A stretch of DNA of 64,000 nucleotides. It comes from Streptomyces xanthophaeus. Lineage in GTDB: Bacteria; Actinomycetota; Actinomycetes; Streptomycetales; Streptomycetaceae. The notes beneath the pieces are model-generated. The model worked only from the letters and a program-made list of their open reading frames with translations, was not told the DNA's origin and made no database searches. The position numbers and the translations under genes are program-made. Where the stretch lies: contig NZ_JOFT01000024.1 of assembly GCF_000725805.1 (NCBI RefSeq), positions 1 through 64,000 on the forward strand, given 5' to 3'. This document shows positions 22,328-31,279 of this stretch, piece after piece (the stretch's first letter is position 1; each line of letters starts with the position of its first letter).

Positions 22328-24088
22328 TTACCCGCCGTTCTTCTGCTTCTGCCGTTCCTGGAACTCGTCGGCGAGCTTCTGGTGTTCCTCGTAGGTCTTG
22401 GTGAAGGAGGTCGTCTTCCCGTCGACCGACACGAAGAACATCCAGCCGCCGTGGTCCGGGTCGAGCGTAGCGGTCACGGCCTCCACGCCGGGGTTCCCGA
22501 TGGGGCCGGGCGGCAGTCCCTTGACGAAGTGGGTGTTGTACGGGTTGTCGAGCGCCCGCGCTTCCTTGAGGGAGAAGTTCAGCTCGCTCGACTTGTTGAT
22601 GTAGTTGTACGTCGAGTCGAATTCGAGCTTCTGGTTCGTGACGTCGTTGGTCTTCTTCAGGCGGTTGTAGATGACCTCGGACATCTTGCGGAAGTCCTCG
22701 TGGTGCTTGCCCTCGGCGTTGACGAGGCTGGCGACCGTGATCACCTGGAGCGGGTTCTCCAGGCCCAGCTCCTTGGCCTTGCCCTCGACCCCCAGCTCGC
22801 TGTACTTGTCCGTCGCGTTCTTGACCATCTGCTTGAGCAGGGACTCGGGCGTGCTGTCCGAGCTGACGTCGTAGCGCGCCGGGAAGAGGAAGCCTTCGAG
22901 CGGGTCCATGATCTTCTGGTTGTTGCCCGCCCAGGCCGGCAGCCCGAGGTTCTTGGCCTCGCGCTTGGCGATCTCCTCGGTGGTGCCCTCCGACTTGCCC
23001 AGCCGGGTGTCGATCAGCTTGTAGACGTCGACGTTCCGCTTGCCCTCGGGGATCGTGATGACGTTCAGCTTCGTGGGGTCGGTCATGAAGGTGACCGCGG
23101 ACGAGGCCGACATCCCCTTCCGGAGCGGGTACACGCCCGGCTGGATCGACTTGCCCTTGGGGTTGGCGTTCGCCGCGGCGGTGAACGCCTCGACGCTGGC
23201 CACGACGCCCTTCTCCTTGAGGATGTTGCCCATCCTCGTCAGCGTGGAGTTCGCGGGGATCTCGACGTCGATCACCTCGCCGCTGCCCTCGCCCGTGTAG
23301 TCCGCGGCCGTGGCGAACCTGGCCTTGAGGAAGGTGTAGCCGTAGTAGCCGCCACCGCCGACCACGCCCACGATGACGAGGGCGGTCAGCAGGCAGGCCG
23401 TACCGCTGCGCTTCTTGGGCTTGCCGCCCTTCGAGCGGCCGGAACGGCGTCCGCCGGACCCTTCGCCGCCGTCGCCGCCCGGCAGGATCGACGCGTCGGA
23501 GTCCTCGTCCGCGGCGTCGGCGCCCTCCTGGGCCTCGCCGTCCTGCCACTCCTCGGCCGGTTCCGGCTCCAGGTGGCGGCGGCCCGGAGGCTGCGGCGGC
23601 GGATAGGCGTCGGGCCTGGTGTAGAGGTCCGGGCTCTCGCCCGGGTAGGCGCCGACCTGCGGCTGGGCGTACGGATCCGCCGCCGCGTACGGGTCGGCCT
23701 GCACCGCGGCGGCCACATACTGGCCCTGCCCGGTGTCCCAGCCCTGGCTGTCGTACACCGGCTGCTGCGGGGACGGGGCCTGGGGCTGGGCGTGCTGCTG
23801 GGCATAGGCCTGCTGCTGGTTCTGCTGTGCGTAGGCCTGCTGCTGGTACTGCTGCTGCTCCGTGTACTGCGGGTACTGCTGCTGCTCGCCGTACTGCGGC
23901 TGCGGCTGCTGCGGGTACTGAGCGGGGTACTGCTCCTGGTACTGCGGCTCCTGCGGATACTGCTGCTGGTCCCCGCCGTACGGCACCTGGCCCTGCTGGG
24001 TCTGGTGCGCGGTCCATCCCTGGTCCCCGTACAGGGGGTCCTCGGGATGCCACGGTTCGGAGCCGCCGCCCCGGCCATACTCAGTCAT
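22328..24088 (-). CDS. mltG: Endolytic peptidoglycan transglycosylase MltG with long Gln/Tyr-rich cytoplasmic tail
   Basis: Cuts nascent glycan strands to set their length. Residues 1-228 are cytoplasmic. About 30-145 are low-complexity Gln/Tyr/Pro repeats (QQQYPQEPQYQEQYPAQYPQ), followed by an acidic stretch and a basic SKGGKPKKR anchor. One membrane helix follows at 231-250, then the extracellular LysM-like and YceG domains. The YceG domain has EGFLFPARY (398-406), VASLVNAEG with the family-conserved Glu459, and GLPPGPIGNPG near the end. The length of 586 exceeds the 340 aa of E. coli MltG because of the N-terminal tail. It sits between ruvX and aroE, as in many actinobacteria. Confidence 0.94.
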   Translation of the reverse strand: MTEYGRGGGSEPWHPEDPLYGDQGWTAHQTQQGQVPYGGDQQQYPQEPQYQEQYPAQYPQQPQPQYGEQQQYPQYTEQQQYQQQAYAQQNQQQAYAQQHAQPQAPSPQQPVYDSQGWDTGQGQYVAAAVQADPYAAADPYAQPQVGAYPGESPDLYTRPDAYPPPQPPGRRHLEPEPAEEWQDGEAQEGADAADEDSDASILPGGDGGEGSGGRRSGRSKGGKPKKRSGTACLLTALVIVGVVGGGGYYGYTFLKARFATAADYTGEGSGEVIDVEIPANSTLTRMGNILKEKGVVASVEAFTAAANANPKGKSIQPGVYPLRKGMSASSAVTFMTDPTKLNVITIPEGKRNVDVYKLIDTRLGKSEGTTEEIAKREAKNLGLPAWAGNNQKIMDPLEGFLFPARYDVSSDSTPESLLKQMVKNATDKYSELGVEGKAKELGLENPLQVITVASLVNAEGKHHEDFRKMSEVIYNRLKKTNDVTNQKLEFDSTYNYINKSSELNFSLKEARALDNPYNTHFVKGLPPGPIGNPGVEAVTATLDPDHGGWMFFVSVDGKTTSFTKTYEEHQKLADEFQERQKQKNGG

Positions 24089-24215
24089 CGGTCCCCTAGA
24101 GCCGCGAGACGAAGGCCACGGCTTCTCCTCGCCGCGACACCCGGTTCCGCCTCTTTAGTGGTGGCGACGGCTGTTCGAATGCCGTCTCATTTCGCGGAAC
24201 GTTACCGTATCGCGA

Positions 24216-24686
24216 TCAGACAACCACTTCGACGCACTCACCGGGCGGATTACCTGATACCCGTTCGGTCTCAAGAGCGTTCTGCAGAATCACCACGGCG
24301 GCCGCCTGATCGATGACCGAACGGCCCTTCTTGGCGTTCTTCCCGGAGGCCCGCAGCCCCTGCGCGGCGGTGACCGTGGTCATCCGCTCGTCGACCAGCC
24401 GGACCCCCACGGGCTTGATGCCCTTGGCGAGCTCCATGGCGAAGGCGCGGCACTTGGCCGCGGCCGGCCCCTCGCGCCCGCTGAGCGAGCGCGGGAGGCC
24501 GACCACGACTTCGAGGGGCTCGTACTCCTCGACGAGCTGCCGCAGCCGCCGGTGGGCGGCCGGGATGTCACGTCCCGGCACGGTTTCGACCGGCGTGGCC
24601 AGCACCCCGTCGGGGTCGCAGGACGCGACCCCGATCCGGGCGTCACCGACGTCGATCGCGAGACGGCGGCCGCGGCGCAGTGTCAT
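24216..24686 (-). CDS. ruvX: YqgF/RuvX family putative Holliday junction resolvase / pre-16S rRNA nuclease
   Basis: RNase H-like fold implicated in pre-16S rRNA maturation and junction resolution. The 156-aa protein shows LAIDVGDARIGVASCDPDG, VVVGLPRSLSGREG, LVDERMTTVTA and the final acidic IDQAAAVVILQ. These are the catalytic Asp and Glu positions of the family. It starts two bases after the alaS stop, a very common alaS-ruvX-mltG arrangement. Confidence 0.94.
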   Translation of the reverse strand: MTLRRGRRLAIDVGDARIGVASCDPDGVLATPVETVPGRDIPAAHRRLRQLVEEYEPLEVVVGLPRSLSGREGPAAAKCRAFAMELAKGIKPVGVRLVDERMTTVTAAQGLRASGKNAKKGRSVIDQAAAVVILQNALETERVSGNPPGECVEVVV

Positions 24687-24688
24687 CG

Positions 24689-27358
24689 TCAGGCCGTCTC
24701 GACGACGAGGCGCTCGACCGCGGCGATGGCCTCGGGCACGGCGGCCGGGTTCTGGCCGCCGCCCTGGGCCACGTCCGGCTTGCCGCCACCGCCGCCACCG
24801 AGGGTCTTGGCGGCGGCACGCACCAGGTCACCGGCCTTGAGGCCGCGCTCGCGGGCCGCCTCGTTGGTGGCGATGACGGTCAGCGGGCGGTCGTTCGCCA
24901 CGGTGAACAGGGCCACGACGACCGGGCGGTCGCCCGGGATGCGGCCGCGGACGTCGAGGACCAGCTTGCGCAGGTCGTCGGCGCCGGTGCCGTCCGGCAC
25001 CTGGCCGACGACGAGGGCCACGCCGTGGATGTCCTGGGCGTTCTGGGCGAGCCCGGCGGCGGCCTGGAGGACCTTCTCCGCGCGGAACTTCTCGATCTCC
25101 TTCTCGGCGTCCTTCAGCTTGCCGAGCATGGAGGCGATCTTCTCCGGCAGCTCCTCCGGACGGCCCTTGACCAGCTCCTGGAGCTGGGCGACGACCGTGT
25201 GCTCCTTGGCGAGGAAGTTGTACGCGTCCACGCCCACGAGGGCCTCGACGCGGCGCACGCCGGAGCCGATGGAGGACTCGCCGAGCAGCTTCACCAGGCC
25301 CAGCTGGGCGGTGTTGCCGACGTGCGTGCCGCCGCACAGCTCCTTGGAGAAGTCGCCGATGGTGACGACGCGGACCCGCTCGCCGTACTTCTCGCCGAAC
25401 TCGGCGATGGCGCCCTGCTTCTTCGCCTCGTCGATGCTCATGATCTCGGCGGTCACTTCGAGCTCGCGCGAGAGGACGTCGTTGATCTTCTGCTCGACAT
25501 CGGTGAGGACCGTGCCGGGGACGGCGTTCGGCGAACCGAAGTCGAAGCGGAAGCGGCCGGGCGAGTTCTCGGAACCGGCCTGGGCGGCCGTGGGGCCGAG
25601 GGCGTCGCGCAGCGCCTGGTGGGTCAGGTGGGTGGCCGAGTGGGCGCGGGCGATGGCCCGGCGGCGCCTGATGTCGATGGCGGCGTACGCGGAGGCGCCC
25701 ACCGTCACCTCGCCGACCTGGACGGAGCCCTTGTGCACGGAGACGCCCGGGACGGGCTGCTGGACGTCGCGGACCTCGATGACGGCGCCCGTGTCGAGCT
25801 TGATGCGGCCCTGGTCGGCGAGCTGGCCGCCGCCCTCGGCGTAGAAGGGGGTGCGGTCGAGGACGACCTCGACCTCGTCGCCCTCGGATGCGGCGGGCGC
25901 GGAGACGCCGTTGACCAGCAGGCCGACGATGGTCGACTCGCCCTGGTTGGTGGCGTAGCCGGTGAACTCGGTGGCCCCGGCCCGGTCGGCGATCTCGCGG
26001 TACGAGGAGACGTCGGCGTGGCCGGTCTTCTTGGCCTTGGCGTCGGCCTTGGCCCGGTCGCGCTGCTCCTGCATCAGGCGGCGGAAGCCGGGCTCGTCCA
26101 CGGAGAGGCCCTGCTCGGAGGCCATCTCCAGGGTGAGGTCGATCGGGAAGCCCCAGGTGTCGTGGAGCAGGAACGCCTTGTCGCCGGACAGGACGGTGCC
26201 GCCCGCGGCCTTGGTCTCGCTCACGGCGGTGTCGAGGATGTTGGTGCCGCCCTTGAGAGCCTTGAGGAAGGCGGCCTCTTCGGCGAGGGCGACGGTCTCG
26301 ATGCGCTTGCGGTCGGTGACCAGCTCCGGGTACTGCTCGCCCATCGTGTCGATGACGACGCCGACCAGGTCCTGGACGACCGGGCCCGTGGCACCCATGA
26401 GGCGCATGTTGCGAATGGCGCGGCGCATGATGCGGCGCAGCACGTAGCCGCGGCCCTCGTTGCCGGGGGTGACCCCGTCGCCGATGAGCATGGTCGAGGT
26501 GCGGATGTGGTCGGCGACCACGCGCAGCGAGACGTCCGTGCCCTGCTCGGCGCCGTAGCGCACGCCGGTCAGCTCGGTGGCCTTGTCCATGACCACGCGC
26601 AGGGTGTCGGTCTCGTACATGTTCTGCACGCCCTGCAGGATCATCGCGAGGCGCTCGAGACCCAGACCGGTGTCGATGTTCTTCGAGGGCAGGTCACCGA
26701 GGATCGGGAAGTCTTCCTTCCCGTCGCCGGCGCCGCGCTCGTACTGCATGAAGACCAGGTTCCAGATCTCCACGTAGCGCTCGTCGTTGACGGCCGGGCC
26801 GCCCTCGACGCCGAATTCGGGGCCGCGGTCGTAGTTGATCTCCGAGCACGGGCCGCAGGGTCCGGGGACGCCCATGGACCAGAAGTTGTCCTTCTTGCCC
26901 AGGCGCTGGATCCGCTCGGCGGGGACGCCGATCTTCTCGCGCCAGATCTGCTCGGCCTCGTCGTCGTCGAGGTAGACGGTGATCCAGAGCTTCTCGGGCT
27001 CCAGGCCGTAGCCGCCGTCCGCCACGGAGCTGGTGAGCAGCTCCCAGGCGTACTTGATGGCGCCTTCCTTGAAGTAGTCCCCGAAGGAGAAGTTGCCGCA
27101 CATCTGGAAGAACGTGCCGTGGCGGGTGGTCTTGCCGACCTCTTCGATGTCCGGGGTGCGGACGCACTTCTGCACGCTCGTGAGCGTCGGGGCCGGAGGC
27201 TTGACCTCGCCCAGGAAGTAGGGCTTGAAGGGCACCATGCCCGCGGGCACCAGCAGCAGAGTCGGGTCGTCCGCGATGAGCGACGCCGAAGGGACAACGG
27301 CGTGACCGCGCTCCTCGAAGAAGCTCAGCCAGCGGCGGCGGATTTCAGCCGACTCCAT
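24689..27358 (-). CDS. alaS: Alanine-tRNA ligase
   Basis: Charges tRNA-Ala and edits mischarged tRNA. The 889-aa protein has the class II catalytic domain ([20 protein letters not shown]-like [16 protein letters not shown]), then the editing domain with zinc-binding [11 protein letters not shown] and LCGGTHV, and the C-Ala domain ending in the Gly-rich [16 protein letters not shown]. The ATG at 27358 overlaps the preceding stop by one base (TGATG). Confidence 0.98.
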   Translation of the reverse strand: MESAEIRRRWLSFFEERGHAVVPSASLIADDPTLLLVPAGMVPFKPYFLGEVKPPAPTLTSVQKCVRTPDIEEVGKTTRHGTFFQMCGNFSFGDYFKEGAIKYAWELLTSSVADGGYGLEPEKLWITVYLDDDEAEQIWREKIGVPAERIQRLGKKDNFWSMGVPGPCGPCSEINYDRGPEFGVEGGPAVNDERYVEIWNLVFMQYERGAGDGKEDFPILGDLPSKNIDTGLGLERLAMILQGVQNMYETDTLRVVMDKATELTGVRYGAEQGTDVSLRVVADHIRTSTMLIGDGVTPGNEGRGYVLRRIMRRAIRNMRLMGATGPVVQDLVGVVIDTMGEQYPELVTDRKRIETVALAEEAAFLKALKGGTNILDTAVSETKAAGGTVLSGDKAFLLHDTWGFPIDLTLEMASEQGLSVDEPGFRRLMQEQRDRAKADAKAKKTGHADVSSYREIADRAGATEFTGYATNQGESTIVGLLVNGVSAPAASEGDEVEVVLDRTPFYAEGGGQLADQGRIKLDTGAVIEVRDVQQPVPGVSVHKGSVQVGEVTVGASAYAAIDIRRRRAIARAHSATHLTHQALRDALGPTAAQAGSENSPGRFRFDFGSPNAVPGTVLTDVEQKINDVLSRELEVTAEIMSIDEAKKQGAIAEFGEKYGERVRVVTIGDFSKELCGGTHVGNTAQLGLVKLLGESSIGSGVRRVEALVGVDAYNFLAKEHTVVAQLQELVKGRPEELPEKIASMLGKLKDAEKEIEKFRAEKVLQAAAGLAQNAQDIHGVALVVGQVPDGTGADDLRKLVLDVRGRIPGDRPVVVALFTVANDRPLTVIATNEAARERGLKAGDLVRAAAKTLGGGGGGKPDVAQGGGQNPAAVPEAIAAVERLVVETA

Positions 27359-27711
27359 CAGTGGTCCTCATTCCGGTCGTACGAAAGTTTCGGTCGGTCG
27401 GTGGTCTTGTCGTGCGGGTCGTGCGCGATGACCCGCAGCCGCCGCGGCCCGGGGAGGGCGGTGACGTTGTCGGGCCGGTCGGGGTCCTGGGTCAGCCCCA
27501 GTGCATCGTTCAGCTCGTCCTCGCGCTGCGTCATTCCCGCCTTGACGTCGAGGGCGAAGTCCTTGAGGCGGTGGCCCGCCTCCACGGCCTTGTCGGCGGC
27601 CTGGGCGGCAAGGCTCTCCGGCGTCAGCTTCTTGAGCTGGCGGTTGACCTTGGTGGTGGCCCACACACCGGCGGCGGCGCCTGCGGTGAACCAGAAGGCT
27701 CGGCGGAACAT
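27358..27711 (-). CDS. Small membrane-anchored protein (DUF6167-like)
   Basis: Function unknown. The 117 aa begin with a short hydrophobic helix ([17 protein letters not shown], about 5-21). An amphipathic region follows ([32 protein letters not shown]) and then a charged, disordered tail. The size, position next to alaS and composition fit the actinobacterial DUF6167 family. It is translationally coupled to alaS and lies six bases from the DUF948 gene. The two may work together at the membrane (inference). Confidence 0.8.
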   Translation of the reverse strand: MFRRAFWFTAGAAAGVWATTKVNRQLKKLTPESLAAQAADKAVEAGHRLKDFALDVKAGMTQREDELNDALGLTQDPDRPDNVTALPGPRRLRVIAHDPHDKTTDRPKLSYDRNEDH

Positions 27712-27717
27712 CGGCGG

Positions 27718-28170
27718 TCAGCCCTTCTGCTTCCGGCGCCGGGCAGCCGACACCGTACGGCCGACGATCACGGTACGGCTACCGCCGTCACTTCGTGGAC
27801 GCCGGGAGGTCTTGGCGGGCACCTCGTCCGTGCGGCCGAGGGCCTTACGGACGCCGTAGCCGAAGGCCGCGACCTTGACCAGCGGTCCGCCGAAGGCGGA
27901 GGCGACGGTGGAGGACAGTGCGGAGGCGTTGGAGGTGACTTCCTGCACGTCGCTCGCGATGGCGTCGACCCGGTCGAGCTGGGTGCGCGCGGAGCGGACC
28001 GTGGTGGAGGCGTCGGCCAGCAGCGGCACGGCCTGGTCGGTCACGTCGGCCACCAGCTTGGTGGTCGCCTTCAGTACCTGGGCCAGCCTCACCAGCACCA
28101 CCGCGAGGAAGGAGACCAGGATGGCCCAGAAGACGGCCACGAGGATCCCGGCCACCTCTCCACCGGACAC
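27718..28170 (-). CDS. DUF948 membrane protein
   Basis: Function unknown. From the GTG at 28170 the protein is 150 aa. An N-terminal membrane helix (VAGILVAVFWAILVSFLAVVLVRL, about 6-29) is followed by a long coiled-coil-like helix with repeated Thr/Ala/Val (KATTKLVADVTDQAVPLLADASTTVRSARTQLDRV). A basic C-terminus (SAARRRKQKG) follows. This is the DUF948 layout. The frame continues upstream to 28329, but those residues have no family resemblance. It is the first gene of the leftward unit that includes alaS. Confidence 0.88.
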   Translation of the reverse strand: MSGGEVAGILVAVFWAILVSFLAVVLVRLAQVLKATTKLVADVTDQAVPLLADASTTVRSARTQLDRVDAIASDVQEVTSNASALSSTVASAFGGPLVKVAAFGYGVRKALGRTDEVPAKTSRRPRSDGGSRTVIVGRTVSAARRRKQKG

Positions 28171-28277
28171 GTCACACCGCTCTCTGTCTGTACCTGCACT
28201 GCTGAAGATTCGTCCTCCGACCCTATCGCGCCGGAGATCCCCGGCTGTACCGGAATTCCGAGGTCGGGACACCCGCC

Positions 28278-28307
28278 TTGTACGCAGCGCATGCGGACCA
28301 GTACCCT
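28278..28307 (+). promoter_or_regulatory. Probable leaderless promoter of the STAND ATPase gene
   Basis: TTGTAC (28278-28283), an 18-base spacer and TACCCT (28302-28307), followed by nine bases to the ATG. No Shine-Dalgarno precedes the ATG. The arrangement fits a leaderless transcript beginning at or near the start codon, which is common in Streptomyces. Confidence 0.45.
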
Positions 28308-28316
28308 CCGTGTCCC

Positions 28317-30545
28317 ATGCGACAGACACCCCTTCGACACACCGCCTGGGGCAATCTTCCCTCGGAGCTGAACCGGTTCGTCGGGCGGGGTGGCGAACTC
28401 GCCGGGCTGGGGCGGCTGCTGGAGTCCTCCCGACTGGTCACGGTGACCGGCGTGGGCGGAGTGGGCAAGTCCCGGCTGGCCCTCGCAGCGGCCCGGACGC
28501 TCGCCACCGGGACCGCAGCGGCGGACACGGAGGAAGCGCAGGAACGCTACTGCGACGGGGTATGGCTGGCCGAGCTGGCCTCCGTACGGGATCCCGCGCT
28601 GCTGGAGCTCGCCCTCGCGGAGGCGCTCGGCCTGACCGACCACACCACCCGGCCGCCGCGCACGGTGCTGGCCGAGCACCTGGCCGGGCGGCGCCTGCTG
28701 CTGGTCCTGGACGGCTTCGAGCAGCTGGTCGAGGAGACGGCCGGCCTGGTCCGGGAGCTGCTGCTGCGCTCCCCCGGCCTGCGCGTGCTCGCCGTGGGCC
28801 GCCGCCCGCTGGACCTGGCCGGGGAGCGGGTCCTCCCGCTGGCCCCGCTGGCCGCCGCCGAGGCCCTGGAGCTGCTGGTGGAGCGGGCCGCGGAGGCCGG
28901 TCCGGACTTCGCGGCGACCGGGGCGGACGGGGCCGCACTGGCGGAGGTGTGCGCCCGTCTCGACGGGATCCCGCTGGCCCTGGAGCTGGCGGCGGCCCGG
29001 CTGCGGGTGCTGTCCCCCGCGCAGGTGCTGGCCCGGCTGGAGGACCGCTTCGCCCTGCTGGCGGGCTCCGGCCCGCGCGGGGCACTGCCCCGGCACCGGA
29101 CGCTGCGCACGGCCATCGGCTGGAGCCACGAGCTGTGCACGGCGGACGAGCGGCTGCTGTGGGCCCGGCTGTCGGTGTTCGCGGGCCTGTTCGACCTGGA
29201 CGCCGCCGAGTACGTGTGCGCGGGCCCGGACCTGCCCGTGGAGAGCGTGCTGGACCTGGTCGGGGAGCTGCTCGCGCAGTCCCTGCTGGTCCGGGAGGAG
29301 ACGGCCGCCGGGGTCCGCTACCGGATGCTGGAAACCGTACGGCTGTACGGGGCGGGCTGGCTGGAGTCGGCGGGTGACGCCCGGCGGCTGCGCCGTCGCC
29401 ACCGGGACTGGTACATGGGGCTGGCGACCTGGTGCGAGCTGGACTGGTTCGGTCCGCGCCAGCAGGAGGTCGCCGCCCTGGTGGAGGCGGAGCTGCCGAA
29501 TCTGCGGCTCGCCCTCGAATGCTGCCTGGACGAGCCGGACGAGGCCCACCTGGGCCAGTACCTGGCGGGCACCCTGTGGTTCTACTGGGCGGGCTGCGGC
29601 CGGCTGACGGAGGGCCGGCACTGGCTGGACCGGGCCCTGGAGCCCGCCGCGGGAGCCGCCCCGGGCTCCGGGCAGTCGGAGTACGCGTACGAGAGCTCGC
29701 GGCTGAAGGCGCTGTGGGTCCTCGGCTACGTCGCGGCCCTCCAGGGGGACGCGGTGGCCTCGATGAGCGCCCTGTACGAGTGCCGGGACGCGGCGGCGCA
29801 GACGCAGAACGCGGTGGCCTCGGCCTACGCCGTGCACCGGCTGGGCTGCCTGGCCCTGGTCTCCGACGACATGCCGCGGGCCCGGGAGCTGCTGGGTTCG
29901 GCGCTGGAGCGGTACCGGGAGGCCGGTGAGCTGAACAGCAGCGTGCTGATGTGCCAGGTGGAGCTGGCGATGGCGCTGGCCTTCCAGGGGGAGCTGGCGG
30001 GCGCGCTGTCCCTGTGCAAGGAGGTCCGGGACATCTGCGAGGAGCGCGGGGAGCGCTGGACGAAGGCGTACGCCCTGTACGTCCTCGCGTACGCGGCCCT
30101 GGACTCAGGGGCGACGGCCGAGGCGCGGCGGCTGCTGACGGAGTGCGTGGAGATCAACCACACCTTCCACGACCTCGTCGGTCTGGTGCTGGCGCTGGAG
30201 CTGCTGGCCCTGGTCACGGTCGCCGAGGGGCATCCGGCGGAGGCCGCGGTGCTCCAGGGTGCGGCCGAGCCCATGTGGGACGGGGTGGGCCTGCAGCTCT
30301 TCGGCTCGGGGTACTTCAACGCCCCGCGGCTGATGTGCCAGGAGCGGGCGGGCGATCTGCTGGGCGCGGACCGCTACGCGGCGCACGCCGCGGAGGGGCG
30401 GGAGCTGAGCCGGGAGGCGCTCGTCGTGCGGGCGAGCCTGGCGCCCGGGGAGCGGAGCGGGGCGGTGCCCTCGCCGCGGTCGGCGGGCCGGGGCGGGCTG
30501 CGCGGTGCGCGGGCCCCTCGCAGGGCGGCGGCGGACCAGCCCTGA
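28317..30545 (+). CDS. STAND-type ATP-binding protein with TPR-like C-terminus
   Basis: The 742 aa resemble the NB-ARC/AfsR-LuxR ATPase group. The N-terminus has FVGRGGELAGL and Walker A GVGGVGKSRLA (45-55). The Walker B LLLVLDGFEQL has Gly-Phe where relatives have Asn-Cys. IPLALELAAARLRVLSPAQVL and LRTAIGWSHELC are typical of this family's arm region. The second half (from about 430) is helical repeat: WVLGYVAALQGDAVASMSALYECRDAAAQTQNA and similar. There is no C-terminal LuxR helix-turn-helix and no N-terminal SARP DNA-binding domain, so direct DNA binding is doubtful. It is a rightward singleton between two leftward operons. The target is unknown. Confidence 0.88.
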   Translation: MRQTPLRHTAWGNLPSELNRFVGRGGELAGLGRLLESSRLVTVTGVGGVGKSRLALAAARTLATGTAAADTEEAQERYCDGVWLAELASVRDPALLELALAEALGLTDHTTRPPRTVLAEHLAGRRLLLVLDGFEQLVEETAGLVRELLLRSPGLRVLAVGRRPLDLAGERVLPLAPLAAAEALELLVERAAEAGPDFAATGADGAALAEVCARLDGIPLALELAAARLRVLSPAQVLARLEDRFALLAGSGPRGALPRHRTLRTAIGWSHELCTADERLLWARLSVFAGLFDLDAAEYVCAGPDLPVESVLDLVGELLAQSLLVREETAAGVRYRMLETVRLYGAGWLESAGDARRLRRRHRDWYMGLATWCELDWFGPRQQEVAALVEAELPNLRLALECCLDEPDEAHLGQYLAGTLWFYWAGCGRLTEGRHWLDRALEPAAGAAPGSGQSEYAYESSRLKALWVLGYVAALQGDAVASMSALYECRDAAAQTQNAVASAYAVHRLGCLALVSDDMPRARELLGSALERYREAGELNSSVLMCQVELAMALAFQGELAGALSLCKEVRDICEERGERWTKAYALYVLAYAALDSGATAEARRLLTECVEINHTFHDLVGLVLALELLALVTVAEGHPAEAAVLQGAAEPMWDGVGLQLFGSGYFNAPRLMCQERAGDLLGADRYAAHAAEGRELSREALVVRASLAPGERSGAVPSPRSAGRGGLRGARAPRRAAADQP

Positions 30546-30555
30546 ACGCGGAAAA

Positions 30556-30581
30556 CCCGCCGTCCCCGAGGGGACGGCGGG
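30556..30581. terminator. Bidirectional terminator between STAND gene and rpsD
   Basis: Perfect 11-bp stem CCCGCCGTCCC/GGGACGGCGGG with a CGAG tetraloop, preceded by GAAAA on the plus strand. It lies ten bases after the STAND gene stop and 32 bases from the rpsD stop, so it can serve both convergent genes. Confidence 0.88.
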
Positions 30582-30612
30582 CTTCGACCAACCTGTGAGT
30601 ACTAGGCCTGCA

Positions 30613-31224
30613 TCAGCGGGCGTAGTACTCGACGACCAGCTGCTCGTCGCAGATGACCGGGATTTCCTTGCGGTTCGGGTCGCGGTCCAGGCGGAAGGCC
30701 AGGGCCTTCAGGTTGACCTGCAGGTAGCGCGGGGTCTCGCCCTCGCCTGCGTAGCCACCCTCACGGGCAACCTGGAACGGAACCTTCTCGCGGCTGCGCT
30801 CGCGCACGGTGATGACGTCGTCCGGGCGGACACGGAACGACGGCTTGTCGACCTTGCCACCGTTGACCTCGATGTGGCCGTGAACGACCATCTGGCGGGC
30901 CTGGTAGATGGTGCGGGCGATGCCCGAACGCAGGACCAGGGCGTCGAGGCGACGCTCGAGCTCGACGACCAGCGCCTCGCCCGTCTTGCCTTCGGCCTTC
31001 TTGGCGCGGTCGTACGCGCGGGCCATCTGACGCTCAGAGATGTCGTACTGAGCGCGCAGACGCTGCTTCTCGAGCAGACGGACCTTGTAGTCCGAGTTCT
31101 GCTTGCGGCCACGGCCGTGCTCGCCCGGCGGGTAGGGGCGGGCCTCGAAGTACTTGACGGCCTTCGGGGTCAGCGCAATGCCGAGGGCACGCGACTTCTT
31201 GACCTTGGGTCGCTTCTGGTTCAC
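30613..31224 (-). CDS. rpsD: 30S ribosomal protein S4
   Basis: Primary 16S rRNA-binding protein. The 203 residues begin [20 protein letters not shown] and include [26 protein letters not shown] and the S4 RNA-binding domain ([28 protein letters not shown]). The N-terminal zinc-finger cysteines of C+ type S4 are absent (the only Cys is near the end), so it is the zinc-independent form. The gene stands outside the alpha ribosomal operon, as is known for Streptomyces. The GTG at 31224 follows a GGAGGTAGG site. Confidence 0.96.
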   Translation of the reverse strand: MNQKRPKVKKSRALGIALTPKAVKYFEARPYPPGEHGRGRKQNSDYKVRLLEKQRLRAQYDISERQMARAYDRAKKAEGKTGEALVVELERRLDALVLRSGIARTIYQARQMVVHGHIEVNGGKVDKPSFRVRPDDVITVRERSREKVPFQVAREGGYAGEGETPRYLQVNLKALAFRLDRDPNRKEIPVICDEQLVVEYYAR

Positions 31225-31246
31225 GTGGAACCTACCTCCATGTAAG

Positions 31247-31265
31247 TTAGGTGAGGCTTACCTTA
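31247..31265 (+). promoter_or_regulatory. Iron box (DmdR1/IdeR/DtxR operator)
   Basis: TTAGGTGAGGCTTACCTTA matches the 19-bp DtxR-family consensus TTAGGTTAGGCTAACCTAA at 16 positions and keeps the dyad. It lies 15 bases before the DUF2470 start, where a repressor would block transcription, and 23 bases from the rpsD start on the other strand. It predicts repression by Fe-bound DmdR1 and induction under iron limitation. Confidence 0.8.
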
Positions 31266-31279
31266 GCGAGGAGGACGTA

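Noticed and set aside
30613..31224. Zinc-regulated paralogue status for rpsD
   Set aside because: The protein lacks zinc cysteines, but the known Zur-type operator is not seen upstream and Streptomyces rpsD is normally this form. The nearby dyad fits an iron box instead.
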